Shown here: positions 36,231 to 45,488 of the stretch, piece by piece | Layout of the letters: every line of letters begins with the position of its first letter | Position numbering within the stretch: the stretch's first letter is position 1 | The notes under the pieces: generated by a model | What the model was told of the DNA's origin: nothing | Seen by the model: the letters and a program-made list of their open reading frames with translations, nothing else | The model's database searches: none | Position numbers and translations under genes: made by a program | Source of the DNA: Pseudonocardia abyssalis | GTDB taxonomy: Bacteria > Actinomycetota > Actinomycetes > Mycobacteriales > Pseudonocardiaceae | Direction: 5' to 3' | Assembly: GCF_019263705.2 (NCBI RefSeq) | Contig: NZ_JADQDK010000001.1 | Coordinates: 4,960,001 to 5,024,000 of the forward strand | DNA length: 64,000 nucleotides

Positions 36231-38212
36231 TCCTCTCCGAGCGGTTCGACGATCAGGAGCGCGGCGTCCCGCGCGACGGTGGCGCCCGCCTTGGCGCGGA
36301 GCTGTCGGACGGTGCCGTCGACTGCGGCGGTGAGGACGTGTTCCATCTTCATCGCCTCGACGACGACGAGCCGGTCGCCCGCGGCGACCCGCTGGCCCTC
36401 GGTGACCTCGACGACCGTGACCGTCCCGGGCATCGGCGACAGCACCGGCCCGCCCGCCCCGGCGTCGGCCTCGGCGGCCGCGTCGAGCGGGGCCTGCTCG
36501 CGCACGGCCCACGTCCGCCCGTCGCGGCCTATCCACAGGGTGTCGCCGGCGCGGGCGACGGAGTAGGTGCGGGTGACGCCGTCGACGTCCACCGCCACCC
36601 CCCGCGAGTCGCCGTTCCTCCGCCCCCGGGTCGCTACCGGCGCGGCGTCCCCCACGGCCACCTCGGCCGCGGCGGCCCGGCCCCGCACCCGTACGTCGAC
36701 GGGCTCGTGACCGGCGACGACCATCCGCCACGTCGTCCACGCGGGCTCGCCGACGCGCCAGCCGCCCGGCACGTCGAACGGGTCGACGACCGCGCCGGTG
36801 GGCTCCAGCTCGAGCAGGGTGTGGGCGGCGGCGGCGGCGAGGACGTCGTCGGGCAGTTCGGCACGGGTCCAGTCCTCGACCCGGCGCCCGACCAGCCCGG
36901 TGTCGAGCCGGGCGGCGCGCACGTCGTCGTCGGCGAGCAGCGCGCGGAGGAAGCCGATGTTGGTGCCGAGCCCGAGCAGGACGGTCTGGCCCAGGGCGGC
37001 GTCGAGCCTGCGGATCGCCTCGGCACGGTCGGCGCCGTGGGCGATGACCTTGGCGAGCATCGGGTCGTAGTCGGAGCCGACGACGCCGCCCTCGGCGATG
37101 CCCGCGTCGACGCGCACCCCCGTCGGAGGGGTCCAGTGCAGGACGTCGCCGCCGGTGGGGAGGAAGCCCGCGGCCGGGTCCTCGGCGTAGACGCGGACCT
37201 CGATCGCGTGGCCGTCGAGCCGGACGTCGTCCTGCGTGATCGGCAGCGGCTCGCCCGCGGCGACCCGGAGCTGCAGCTCGACGAGGTCGAGCCCGGTGAC
37301 CAGCTCGGTGACGGGGTGCTCCACCTGCAGACGGGTGTTCATCTCCATGAAGAAGAACTCGTCGGGGGCGTCGGCACCGACGATGAACTCGACGGTGCCC
37401 GCTCCCGAGTAGCCGCACGCGCGGGCGGCCTCGCAGGCCGCGGCGCCCATCGCGGCGCGCTGCGCCCCGGTGAGCAGCGCGGAGGGGGCCTCCTCGACGA
37501 TCTTCTGGTGCCGCCGCTGCAGCGAGCACTCGCGCTCGCCGAGGTGGATCACGGCGCCGTGGTCGTCGGCGAGGACCTGGATCTCGATGTGCCGCGGGGT
37601 GGTGACGAGCCGCTCGACGAGCAGCGTGTCGTCGCCGAAGGAGCCGCGGGCCTCGCGCCGGGCCGCGGCGATGGCGTGGTCGAGGTCCTCCGCGCGGTGC
37701 ACCTCGTGCATGCCCTTGCCCCCGCCGCCCGCCGACGGCTTGAGCAGCACCGGGTACCCGACGTCGCTGACGGCGAGGGCGAGCGCGGCGTCGTCGAGGC
37801 CCGACCCGTCCGAGCCCGGGACGACCGGGACGCCGGCCTTCGCGACCGTCTGCTTCGCGCGGATCTTGTCGCCCATCGCCTCGATCGCCGAGGCGGGCGG
37901 GCCGACGAACACGATCCCCGCCTCCTCGCACGCGGCGGCGAACGCGGTGTTCTCGGACAGGAAGCCGTAGCCGGGGTGGATCGCCTGCGCGCCGGTGGCC
38001 CGGGCGGCCGCGATCACCTTCTCGATGGACAGGTAGCTCTCGGCGGCGGCCGCGGGCCCGATCCGGACGGCGACGTCGGCCGCGGTGACGTGCGGGGACC
38101 CGGCGTCGGCGTCGGAGTACACGGCGACGGACCGGATGCCGAGCGAGCGCAGGGTGCGGATGACGCGGACGGCGATCTCGCCGCGGTTGGCGACGAGCAC
38201 GGTGTCGAACAT
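36227..38212 (-). CDS. accA: biotin-dependent acyl-CoA carboxylase alpha subunit
   Basis: 661 residues: biotin carboxylase (1-450; [26 protein letters not shown] for [18 protein letters not shown]), a linker/BT domain (450-590), and a C-terminal biotin carrier domain with the biotinylated Lys in EAMKMEH. With the neighbouring beta subunit it probably carboxylates methylcrotonyl-CoA or another acyl-CoA. The segment GRRNGDSRG in the linker is encoded by a copy of the 22-bp repeat family (36601-36636). ATG 38212 is 5 nt from the accD stop. Confidence 0.92.
   Translation of the reverse strand: MFDTVLVANRGEIAVRVIRTLRSLGIRSVAVYSDADAGSPHVTAADVAVRIGPAAAAESYLSIEKVIAAARATGAQAIHPGYGFLSENTAFAAACEEAGIVFVGPPASAIEAMGDKIRAKQTVAKAGVPVVPGSDGSGLDDAALALAVSDVGYPVLLKPSAGGGGKGMHEVHRAEDLDHAIAAARREARGSFGDDTLLVERLVTTPRHIEIQVLADDHGAVIHLGERECSLQRRHQKIVEEAPSALLTGAQRAAMGAAACEAARACGYSGAGTVEFIVGADAPDEFFFMEMNTRLQVEHPVTELVTGLDLVELQLRVAAGEPLPITQDDVRLDGHAIEVRVYAEDPAAGFLPTGGDVLHWTPPTGVRVDAGIAEGGVVGSDYDPMLAKVIAHGADRAEAIRRLDAALGQTVLLGLGTNIGFLRALLADDDVRAARLDTGLVGRRVEDWTRAELPDDVLAAAAAHTLLELEPTGAVVDPFDVPGGWRVGEPAWTTWRMVVAGHEPVDVRVRGRAAAAEVAVGDAAPVATRGRRNGDSRGVAVDVDGVTRTYSVARAGDTLWIGRDGRTWAVREQAPLDAAAEADAGAGGPVLSPMPGTVTVVEVTEGQRVAAGDRLVVVEAMKMEHVLTAAVDGTVRQLRAKAGATVARDAALLIVEPLGEE
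36601..36636. repeat. in-frame copy of the 22-bp GCGAGT repeat inside accA
   Basis: CCCGCGAGTCGCCGTTCCTC at 36601 is nearly identical to the unit at 17563 between protease and hpt, and a second degenerate unit (CCGGGT at 36626) follows at 22 bp. It encodes part of the accA linker without breaking the frame. Confidence 0.75.
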
Positions 38213-38217
38213 GGGCC

Positions 38218-39738
38218 TCACATCCGGAAGACGCCGAAGGCCGGATCGGCCAGGGGCGCGTTGGCGGCGGCGGACAGGGACAGGCCGAGCACGGTGCGGG
38301 TGTCGAGCGGGTCGATCACGCCGTCGTCCCACAGCCGGGCGGTGGAGTAGTACGGGTGGCCCTGGGTCTCGTACTGGTCGCGGATCGTGGACGGGTCCGC
38401 CCCGACCGTGCCCAGCACGGTGGCCGCCTGCTCCCCGCCCATGACGGAGATCCGGGCGTTGGGCCACATGAACAGGAACCGGGGCGAGTACGCCCGCCCG
38501 CACATCGCGTAGTTGCCCGCGCCGAACGACCCGCCGATGATGATCGTGATCTTGGGGACGCGGGTGGACGCGACGGCCGTGACCATCTTCGCGCCGTTCT
38601 TCGCGATGCCGCCCGCCTCGTACTCGCGGCCGACCATGAACCCGGAGATGTTCTGCAGGAACACCAGCGGGATGCCGCGCTGGTCGCACAGCTCCACGAA
38701 GTGGGCGCCCTTGAGGGCCGACTCGGAGAACAGGATCCCGTTGTTCGCGACGATCCCGACCGGGTGCCCGTGGACGTGTGCGAACCCGGTGACGAGCGTG
38801 GTGCCGTACTCGGACTTGAACTCGTGGAACCGCGACCCGTCGACGACGCGGTTGATGACCTCGCGCACGTCGTAGGGGGTGCGGGAGTCGGTGGGCACGA
38901 CGTCGTAGAGCTCGGCGGGGTCGGCCTTCGGCTCCTCGACGGGCGCGAGGTCCCACGGGCGCGGGCTGCGCTGACCCAGCGTGCCGACGATCCGGCGGAC
39001 GATCGACAGCGCGTGCGCGTCGTCCTCGGCCAGGTGGTCGGTGACCCCGGAGGTCCGCGAGTGCAGGTCGCCGCCGCCGAGCTCCTCGGCGGTGACGACC
39101 TCGCCGGTCGCGGCCTTCACCAGCGGCGGGCCGCCGAGGAAGATCGTGCCCTGGTTGCGGACGATCACGGCCTCGTCGCTCATCGCGGGCACGTACGCGC
39201 CGCCCGCGGTGCACGAGCCCAGCACCGCGGCGATCTGCGGGATGCCCAGCCCCGACATCTGCGCCTGGTTGTAGAAGATCCGGCCGAAGTGCTCGCGGTC
39301 GGGGAACACGTCGTCCTGCTGCGGGAGGAACGCACCGCCGGAGTCGACGAGGTAGAGGCAGGGCAGCCGGTTGTGCAGGGCCACCTCCTGCGCGCGCAGG
39401 TGCTTCTTGACCGTCATCGGGTAGTACGTGCCGCCCTTGACGGTGGCGTCGTTGGCGACGATCACGCACTCGCGCCCGGCCACCCGCCCGACGCCGGTGA
39501 TGATCCCCGCGCCGGGGGCGTCGCCGTCGTAGAGGCCGTGCGCGGCCAGCGGCGAGAGCTCCAGGAACGGGCTCGACGGGTCGACGAGGGAGTCGACGCG
39601 GTCGCGCGGCAGCAGCTTCCCGCGCTCGACGTGGCGCAGGCGGGACCGTTCCGGGCCGCCGAGCCGCGCGGTGGCGAGCTGGCTGCGCAGGTCGTCGACG
39701 AGTGCGCGGTGACCGGTGAGCGTCTCGGTGGTGGACAC
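38218..39738 (-). CDS. accD: acyl-CoA carboxylase beta (carboxyltransferase) subunit
   Basis: 506 residues of the crotonase-fold carboxyltransferase family, closest in look to methylcrotonyl-CoA carboxylase beta: [67 protein letters not shown] and [19 protein letters not shown] 39738 was preferred to ATG 39759 because TAACAT lies 7 nt before it and the ATG falls inside the operator palindrome. First gene of accD-accA-acd, divergent from its likely TetR repressor. Confidence 0.92.
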   Translation of the reverse strand: MSTTETLTGHRALVDDLRSQLATARLGGPERSRLRHVERGKLLPRDRVDSLVDPSSPFLELSPLAAHGLYDGDAPGAGIITGVGRVAGRECVIVANDATVKGGTYYPMTVKKHLRAQEVALHNRLPCLYLVDSGGAFLPQQDDVFPDREHFGRIFYNQAQMSGLGIPQIAAVLGSCTAGGAYVPAMSDEAVIVRNQGTIFLGGPPLVKAATGEVVTAEELGGGDLHSRTSGVTDHLAEDDAHALSIVRRIVGTLGQRSPRPWDLAPVEEPKADPAELYDVVPTDSRTPYDVREVINRVVDGSRFHEFKSEYGTTLVTGFAHVHGHPVGIVANNGILFSESALKGAHFVELCDQRGIPLVFLQNISGFMVGREYEAGGIAKNGAKMVTAVASTRVPKITIIIGGSFGAGNYAMCGRAYSPRFLFMWPNARISVMGGEQAATVLGTVGADPSTIRDQYETQGHPYYSTARLWDDGVIDPLDTRTVLGLSLSAAANAPLADPAFGVFRM

Positions 39739-39745
39739 GGCCGCG

Positions 39746-39808
39746 ATGTTAACGGTCATTAACGAATCACGCCAGGGGGTCGGTTAGTGGTCGGTAACCG
39801 GTTATGCT
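39746..39808. promoter_or_regulatory. divergent accD/tetR promoters and operators
   Basis: GTTAA-CGGTCA-TTAAC (39748-39763) overlaps the minus-strand -10 TAACAT of accD (39746-39751). A second palindrome TAACCGGTTA (39795-39804), extended as GGTTA-N8-TAACC (39782-39799), overlaps the plus-strand -10 TATGCT (39803-39808) of tetR. Both suit control by the TetR protein. Confidence 0.65.
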
Positions 39809-39814
39809 GCTGCG

Positions 39815-40375
39815 ATGGTGGGCCGTCGGGAGCAGATCCTCACCGTGGCCGCCGAGCTCTTCGCCCGCCACGGCTTCCACGGCGTGAGCATCGCCGACCT
39901 CGGGGCGGCCGTCGGCGTCAGCGGTCCGGCGCTCTACCGGCACTTCCCCGGCAAGGAGGCCCTGCTCGCGGAGCTGCTCGTCGGCATCAGCGAGCACCTG
40001 CTCGCCGGCGGGCAGGAGCGCGCCGCCGCGTCGGAGGACCCGCACGAGGTGCTCGCCGCGCTCGTCGACTTCCAGGCCGAGTTCGCGCTGCGCGAGCCCG
40101 AGCTGATCGTCGTGCAGGACCGCGACCTGGCCAACCTCCCGCCCACCTCGCGACGGCGGGTGCGCCGGCTGCAGCGCACCTACGTCGAGATCTGGGTCGA
40201 CACGCTGCGCCGCGTGCACCCCGGCCTGTCCGTCGAGGACGCGCGGGTCGCCGCCCACGGCGCGTTCGGGCTGCTCAACTCCACGCCGCACGCCGGGCGC
40301 AGCGCGGGCGCCGCGGCCCTGCTGCGCCGGATGGCGCTGGCGGCGCTCACCGACCTCGTGGTGGTGCGGGCGTGA
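39815..40375 (+). CDS. TetR family transcriptional regulator
   Basis: 186 residues. The N-terminal helix-turn-helix is ADLGAAVGVSGPALYRHFPGKEALLAELL; the remainder is the helical ligand domain. It is divergent from accD and two palindromes between them overlap both promoters, so it is likely an autoregulated repressor of the accD-accA-acd operon that responds to an acyl-CoA. ATG 39815 is 6 nt after TATGCT. Confidence 0.9.
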   Translation: MVGRREQILTVAAELFARHGFHGVSIADLGAAVGVSGPALYRHFPGKEALLAELLVGISEHLLAGGQERAAASEDPHEVLAALVDFQAEFALREPELIVVQDRDLANLPPTSRRRVRRLQRTYVEIWVDTLRRVHPGLSVEDARVAAHGAFGLLNSTPHAGRSAGAAALLRRMALAALTDLVVVRA

Positions 40376-41163
40376 GCTGTGCACTGGTCGACGCCGCCCT
40401 CGCCACGGCGGCCGAGGCGGCCCGCGCCGGCGGGGCGGTGCTCGCCGCCACCGACCGCACGCGCATCGACGTCACGCTCAAGGACGCCCGCGTCGACGTC
40501 ACGACCTCGGCCGACCTGGCCTCGCAGGCCGCGGTGGTCGGGGTGCTGCGCGCGGCGTTCGCCGAGCACGTCGTCGTGGGCGAGGAGGGCACCGAACCCG
40601 GTTCCGACGCCCGGCACGTCTGGTACGTCGACGGGCTCGACGGCACGAGCAACTTCGCCCACGGCATCCCCTGGTACTGCGTGTCCGTGGCGCTGCGCTG
40701 CGGGGACGAGGTCGTCGCCGGTGCGGTGTTCGACCCCGTCCACGACGTCCTCTACTCCGCCGGGCGCGGGCGCGGGGCCACCGGCAACGGGGTGCCGCTG
40801 CGCGTGGCCGGGACCGACGCCGTGGCGCGCGCGGTGGTCGTCAGCCAGATCCAGTCGTCGGACCGGGCGGAGATCGGCGAGTTCGTGGTGCTGTTCGAGG
40901 CGCTGATGAACGCGGCGGGCGGGGTCCGGTTCCCCGGAGCGCCCGCCCTGATCCTGTCCCACATCGCGGCAGGCCACTTCACCGCGTACGTCGAGCGGGC
41001 GATGGCGCCGTGGGACATCTCCGCGGGCCAGCTGATCCTGGAGGAGGCGGGCGGGCGGCTCACCGACTTCGCCGGGACCCGTGTCGCGAGCGCGGAGGTC
41101 ACCGACGTCGTCGCGACGAACGGGGCGATCCACGAGGAGCTGCTGGGCGTCCTGCCCCGGTAG
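40372..41163 (+). CDS. inositol monophosphatase family protein
   Basis: 263 residues. Metal-binding motifs are present: GEEGTE (70-75), VDGLDGTSNFAHG around D87/D90 (usually DPIDGT), and APWDISAGQLILEEAGG near the C-terminus. It could act on inositol phosphate, histidinol phosphate or a related substrate. GTG 40372 overlaps the tetR stop (GTGA), an unusual coupling of a regulator and a phosphatase. Confidence 0.9.
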   Translation: MSCALVDAALATAAEAARAGGAVLAATDRTRIDVTLKDARVDVTTSADLASQAAVVGVLRAAFAEHVVVGEEGTEPGSDARHVWYVDGLDGTSNFAHGIPWYCVSVALRCGDEVVAGAVFDPVHDVLYSAGRGRGATGNGVPLRVAGTDAVARAVVVSQIQSSDRAEIGEFVVLFEALMNAAGGVRFPGAPALILSHIAAGHFTAYVERAMAPWDISAGQLILEEAGGRLTDFAGTRVASAEVTDVVATNGAIHEELLGVLPR

Positions 41164-41233
41164 CATCACCGCCGCAGACCTGTCGTTCCCAGCGGTGCGG
41201 GCGGCCCTCCCCGAGGCCGATCGGAGATCCACA

Positions 41234-43927
41234 GTGAACGCGGTTGCCACCCACGCCGGTGTGACGTCGGAGTCCGGGCACGACGCGCTGCGGGCCGACA
41301 TCCGCCGGCTGTCCACGATGCTCGGCCGCACGCTCGTGCACCACGGTGGCCCGGAGCTGCTGGAACTGGTGGAGCAGGTGCGCCACGGCTCGCGCCACGG
41401 TGACACCCAGGCGCTGCTCTCCGGCCTCGACGCGGGCACCGCCGTCGCGCTGGCCAGGGCGTTCTCGCAGTACTTCCAGCTCGCCAACATCGCCGAGCAG
41501 CGCCACCGCGCCAAGGAGCTCGCCGCCACCGACGGCCGGGGCCCGCTGCGGCGGCTGCTGGAGCGGGTCGCCGCGGAGTGCGACCACGACGAGGTGCAGG
41601 ACGTGCTGGCCCGCGCCGAGCTGCGCCCGGTGTTCACCGCGCACCCCACCGAGTCCTCGCGGCAGTCGGTGCTCGCGATCGTGCGCCGCGTCGCCGACGG
41701 GCTCGACCGCGGCGCCTCCGACGACGCGCTCGAAGCACTCGTCGAGCTGCTGTGGCAGACCGACGAGCTGCGCCCGGGCAAGCCCACCGTCGCCGACGAG
41801 GCGCGGGCGATCGGCTGGTACATGGAGCAGCTGGGCCGCGGCGCGGTCCCGGAGCTGCTCGCGGAGTACGAGCGCGAGGTGCGCGCGGCCGGGTTCGAGG
41901 TGCCGGCCGGGTCCGGGCCGCTCGTGCTCGGCTGCTGGGTGGGCGGTGACCGCGACGGCAACCCCAACGTCACCCCGGCCGTCACGCGCGAGGTGCTGGA
42001 GCTGTACTCCGACCGCGCGCTGCGGATCCACGAGGGGCTGGTCGAGGAGCTGATCGGCGAGCTGTCGATCAGCACGCGGGTGATCGGGGTGTCCGAGGAG
42101 CTGCGGTCCTCGCTGGCCCGCGACCGGCGCGCGCTCCCGGAGATCCACGACCGCTTCATCCGGCTCAACGCGACCGAGCCCTACCGCCTCAAGTTGTCCT
42201 ACGTGGCGGCGCGGCTCGCGAACACCCGCACGCGCACCGAGCACGTCCCGGGCCGCGACTACCTCGGCCCCGACGGCTACCTCGACGACCTGCGGGTGAT
42301 CGACCGCTCCCTGCGCGGGCACCTCGGCGGCCGCATCGCCGACGGCACGCTGGCCCGTGCGCTGCGCACCGGGCGGGCGATCGGGCTGCACCTCGCCGAG
42401 CTCGACGTGCGGGAGCACAGCCGGCGCCACCACGACGCCCTCGGTGCGGTCTACGACGCGCTCGGCGAGCTGGACGTGCCGTACGCGTCGCTGTCGCGGC
42501 AGCAGCGCCTGGATCTCCTGTCCGCCGAGCTCGACGCCGGGCGCCCGCTGATCCGCCGCCACTACGGCCTGCCCGACGAGGCCGCCGACGTCCTCGCCAC
42601 GTTCGACCTGCTGCACGAGATGCAGCACCGCTACGGGCCGCAGGTGGCGCGCACGTACATCGTGTCGATGTGCCAGGGCGTCGACGACCTGCTCGCCGTC
42701 GCCGTGCTCGCCCGCGAGGCGTACATGGTGGAGCTGCGCCACGACCCGCGGTCCTCGCTCGACCTGGTGCCGCTGTTCGAGACCGTCGAGGAGCTGTCGC
42801 AGGCCGGCGACCTGCTCGACGGGCTGCTGTCGGTCCCGGGCTACCGGCAGCACGTCCGCAACCGCGGTGACCTGCAGGAGGTCATGCTCGGGTACTCCGA
42901 CTCCAACAAGGGCGCCGGCATCACGACGTCGCAGTGGGAGATCCACCGCGCGCAGCGCCAGCTCCGCGACGTCGGCGCGAAGCACGGGGTGCGGCTGCGG
43001 CTGTTCCACGGCCGCGGCGGGTCGGTCGGGCGCGGCGGCGGGCCGTCGGCGGAGGCGGTGGCGTCGGCGCCGTTCGGGTCGGTGGACGCGACGATGAAGG
43101 TCACCGAGCAGGGCGAGGTCGTCTCCGACAAGTACTCGCTGCCCGCGCTCGCGCACGACAACCTGGAGATCATGCTCGCGGCGATGCTGGAGGCCACGCT
43201 GCTGCACCAGTCCTCGCGCTGGGACGACGCCTCGCTGGAGCGCTTCGACGACACGATGGGCGTGGTCAGCGACGCCGCCCGCGCGGCCTACCGCGGGCTC
43301 GTCGAGCGGCCGGGGCTGCCGGAGTTCTTCACCGCGGCCACGCCCGTCGAGGAGCTGGGGAGGCTCAACGTCGGCTCCCGGCCGTCGCGGCGCCCGGGGC
43401 AGGGGGCCGCCTCGCTCGACGACCTGCGCGCGATCCCGTGGGTGTTCGGCTGGACGCAGACGCGGATGGTCGTGCCCGGCTGGTACGGCCTCGGCAGCGG
43501 GTTGAGGGCGGCCCGCGAGGCCGGGCACGGGCCGGTGCTCGAGGAGATGCGCGAGTGGGCGTTCTTCACGAACCTGCTCGGCAACGTCGAGATGACGCTG
43601 GCCAAGACCGACCTCGACATCGCCCGCCGCTACGTCGAGGAGCTCGTCGACCCGTCGCTGCACCCGATCTTCGACGACATCGTCGCCGAGCACGCGCTGA
43701 CGCTGCGGGAGGTGCTGCGGCTGACCGAGTCGACCACGCTGCTGGCCCGGCACCCGGTGCTGCGCAACACCCTCGCCGTCCGCGACTCCTACCTGCAGCC
43801 GCTGCACCACCTGCAGGTCGAGCTGCTCGCGCAGCGCCGGCGCACCGAGGACCCCGAGGCCGACGTGCACCGCGCCCTGCTGCTGACGATCAACGGGATC
43901 GCGGCGGGGCTGCGCAACACGGGCTGA
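41234..43927 (+). CDS. ppc: phosphoenolpyruvate carboxylase
   Basis: 897 residues, carboxylating PEP to oxaloacetate. Signatures include VFTAHPTESSRQSVL with the catalytic His, CWVGGDRDGNPNV, ESLNKGAG-type SDSNKGAG, and FHGRGGSVGRGGGPSAEA; the C-terminus NGIAAGLRNTG is the canonical allosteric end. GTG 41234 is the start by homology in length. It converges on an SDR gene with only 4 nt between. Confidence 0.96.
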   Translation: MNAVATHAGVTSESGHDALRADIRRLSTMLGRTLVHHGGPELLELVEQVRHGSRHGDTQALLSGLDAGTAVALARAFSQYFQLANIAEQRHRAKELAATDGRGPLRRLLERVAAECDHDEVQDVLARAELRPVFTAHPTESSRQSVLAIVRRVADGLDRGASDDALEALVELLWQTDELRPGKPTVADEARAIGWYMEQLGRGAVPELLAEYEREVRAAGFEVPAGSGPLVLGCWVGGDRDGNPNVTPAVTREVLELYSDRALRIHEGLVEELIGELSISTRVIGVSEELRSSLARDRRALPEIHDRFIRLNATEPYRLKLSYVAARLANTRTRTEHVPGRDYLGPDGYLDDLRVIDRSLRGHLGGRIADGTLARALRTGRAIGLHLAELDVREHSRRHHDALGAVYDALGELDVPYASLSRQQRLDLLSAELDAGRPLIRRHYGLPDEAADVLATFDLLHEMQHRYGPQVARTYIVSMCQGVDDLLAVAVLAREAYMVELRHDPRSSLDLVPLFETVEELSQAGDLLDGLLSVPGYRQHVRNRGDLQEVMLGYSDSNKGAGITTSQWEIHRAQRQLRDVGAKHGVRLRLFHGRGGSVGRGGGPSAEAVASAPFGSVDATMKVTEQGEVVSDKYSLPALAHDNLEIMLAAMLEATLLHQSSRWDDASLERFDDTMGVVSDAARAAYRGLVERPGLPEFFTAATPVEELGRLNVGSRPSRRPGQGAASLDDLRAIPWVFGWTQTRMVVPGWYGLGSGLRAAREAGHGPVLEEMREWAFFTNLLGNVEMTLAKTDLDIARRYVEELVDPSLHPIFDDIVAEHALTLREVLRLTESTTLLARHPVLRNTLAVRDSYLQPLHHLQVELLAQRRRTEDPEADVHRALLLTINGIAAGLRNTG

Positions 43928-43931
43928 GCCG

Positions 43932-44762
43932 TCAGGCCCGGCGGACCGTCGGCGCCTCGCCCGTCGAGCCGCGGTTGACCCCGACCAGCCCGCGCCTGCC
44001 GGGGTCGCCGCCGTAGGCCTCCTGCATCCGCGGTCCGGCGCCGGTCAGCCCGCCGTCGACGGTGATCTCCTGGCCGGTGACGAACCGCGCGTCGTCGCCG
44101 GCCAGGAACGCGATCACGGCGGCGACGTCCTCGGGCCGGCCGAGGTCGGGCCACGGCTGGGCGTCGGCCATCACCCCGGCGGCGGCCGACCCGTCGCCGA
44201 CCAGCGGGGTGACGATCAGGCCGGGGCAGACGGTGTTGACGCGGATCCGGTCCGGTCCGAGCTCGGTGGCGGCCGAACGACCCAGGTTGATCACCGCGGC
44301 CTTCGCCGCCGAGTACGCCTGGGGACCGGCCCCTGCGGCGAACCCCGCGATCGACCCGATGTTGACGATCGACCCGCCGCGCCCGCGCATCGCCCGCGCA
44401 CCGTGCTTGATCCCCAGGAACACCCCGCGGACGAGGACGGCGAACGTGTAGTCCCAGTCGTCGACCTCGATGTCGGTGAGCCGCCCGAACGCCCCGCCGA
44501 CGCCCGCGTTGTTGACGATGCAGTCCAGCGCGCCGAAGGACTCCACGCACGCGGCGACGGCGGCCTCGACGTCGGGCTCGACGGCCACGTCGGTGCGCAC
44601 GAACCGGACGTCGTCGCCGAAGGTCGCGGCCGCCTGCGCCCCGGCGTCGGCGTTGTAGTCGGCGAGCACCACCCGCCAGCCGTCGGCCACGAACCGGGTG
44701 ACCGCGGCCAGTCCGATCCCGCTCGCTCCGCCGGTGACCAGTGCCGCGCGTCGTCCCGTCAT
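43932..44762 (-). CDS. SDR family oxidoreductase
   Basis: 276 residues with TGGASGIG, NNAGVGG, the catalytic NIGSIAG Ser, YSAAK Tyr/Lys and the PGLIVTPL region. A C-terminal extension (EAYGGDPGRRGLVG) is unusual. ATG 44762 has CACGAT 6 nt upstream; an upstream GTG-type start would add 23 residues without similarity. Substrate unknown. Confidence 0.87.
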   Translation of the reverse strand: MTGRRAALVTGGASGIGLAAVTRFVADGWRVVLADYNADAGAQAAATFGDDVRFVRTDVAVEPDVEAAVAACVESFGALDCIVNNAGVGGAFGRLTDIEVDDWDYTFAVLVRGVFLGIKHGARAMRGRGGSIVNIGSIAGFAAGAGPQAYSAAKAAVINLGRSAATELGPDRIRVNTVCPGLIVTPLVGDGSAAAGVMADAQPWPDLGRPEDVAAVIAFLAGDDARFVTGQEITVDGGLTGAGPRMQEAYGGDPGRRGLVGVNRGSTGEAPTVRRA

Positions 44763-44833
44763 CTCCCGATCGTGACACGCCGCTACGTCCGGACCGTACG
44801 TGTCCGCAAGGGCGGCCAGAGTCCTCGGCATGG

Positions 44834-45488
44834 ATGTCGTACCTGCCCGGAGCGAACCACGGTGGCTGGTGGTACCGGCCCGTCGTCGAGCGGTTGGAGG
44901 CGCAGGGCCGCCGCGCCCACGCCGTCACGCTCGACGGGCTGGACCCCGCCCGCCGATCCCGAACCCGACCGCGCGATCGCCCTCGACACGCACGTCGCGG
45001 AGCTGGTCGAGCTGGTGGCGGGGCTCGCCGCGCCCGCGGTGGTGGTCGGCCACAGTCACGCGGGCAGCGTGCTGTCCGGGCGGCCGACGCGGTGCCGGAG
45101 CGCTTCCGCAGCCTCGTCCGCGTCGACGCGTTCGTGCCGGAGGACGGCGACTCGGCGTGGTCGATGACGCTGGAGTGGGAGCGCGAGTGGTTCGTCGACG
45201 GGGCCGGGCGGACCGGTCCGTACGTCGAGCTCCCGTTCTTCGCCGACCGCACCGTGGTCCACCCGCCCGCCACGCTCACCCAGCGCTCGCGGCTGACCGG
45301 AGCGTGGCGGGCGTGACCGACCGGCACTACGTGTTCGCGGCCTCGCCGGAGTGGACTCCGCGGTCACCGTTTCGTGCAGGTCGCCGACCGGCTGTGCGCC
45401 GACCCGTCCTGGGTCGTGCACGACCTCGACGAGACCCACGACGTGCTGCGCAACGGCCCGGACGCGCTGCACGACGTGCTCGCCCGAT
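44834..45488 (+). pseudogene. broken alpha/beta hydrolase gene
   Basis: Pieces of one alpha/beta hydrolase are spread over three frames: MSYLPGANHGGWWYRPVVER at 44834, then AVVVGHSHAGSVL (nucleophile elbow) in a second frame near 45030-45075, RADAVPERFRSLVRVDAF back in the first, and finally ADRLCADPSWVVHDLDETHD in a third frame near 45385-45445. At least three frame changes within 650 bp argue for decay rather than sequencing error. The end touches the stop of the metal ATPase gene. Confidence 0.8.

Noticed and set aside
39738-39759. ATG 39759 as accD start
   Set aside because: It lies within the operator palindrome and has neither ribosome site nor -10 at leaderless distance; GTG 39738 has TAACAT at 7 nt. 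Not excluded.
44834-45488. Intact alpha/beta hydrolase with sequencing errors
   Set aside because: At least three separate frame changes in 650 bp, and neighbouring remnants, make true decay more likely.
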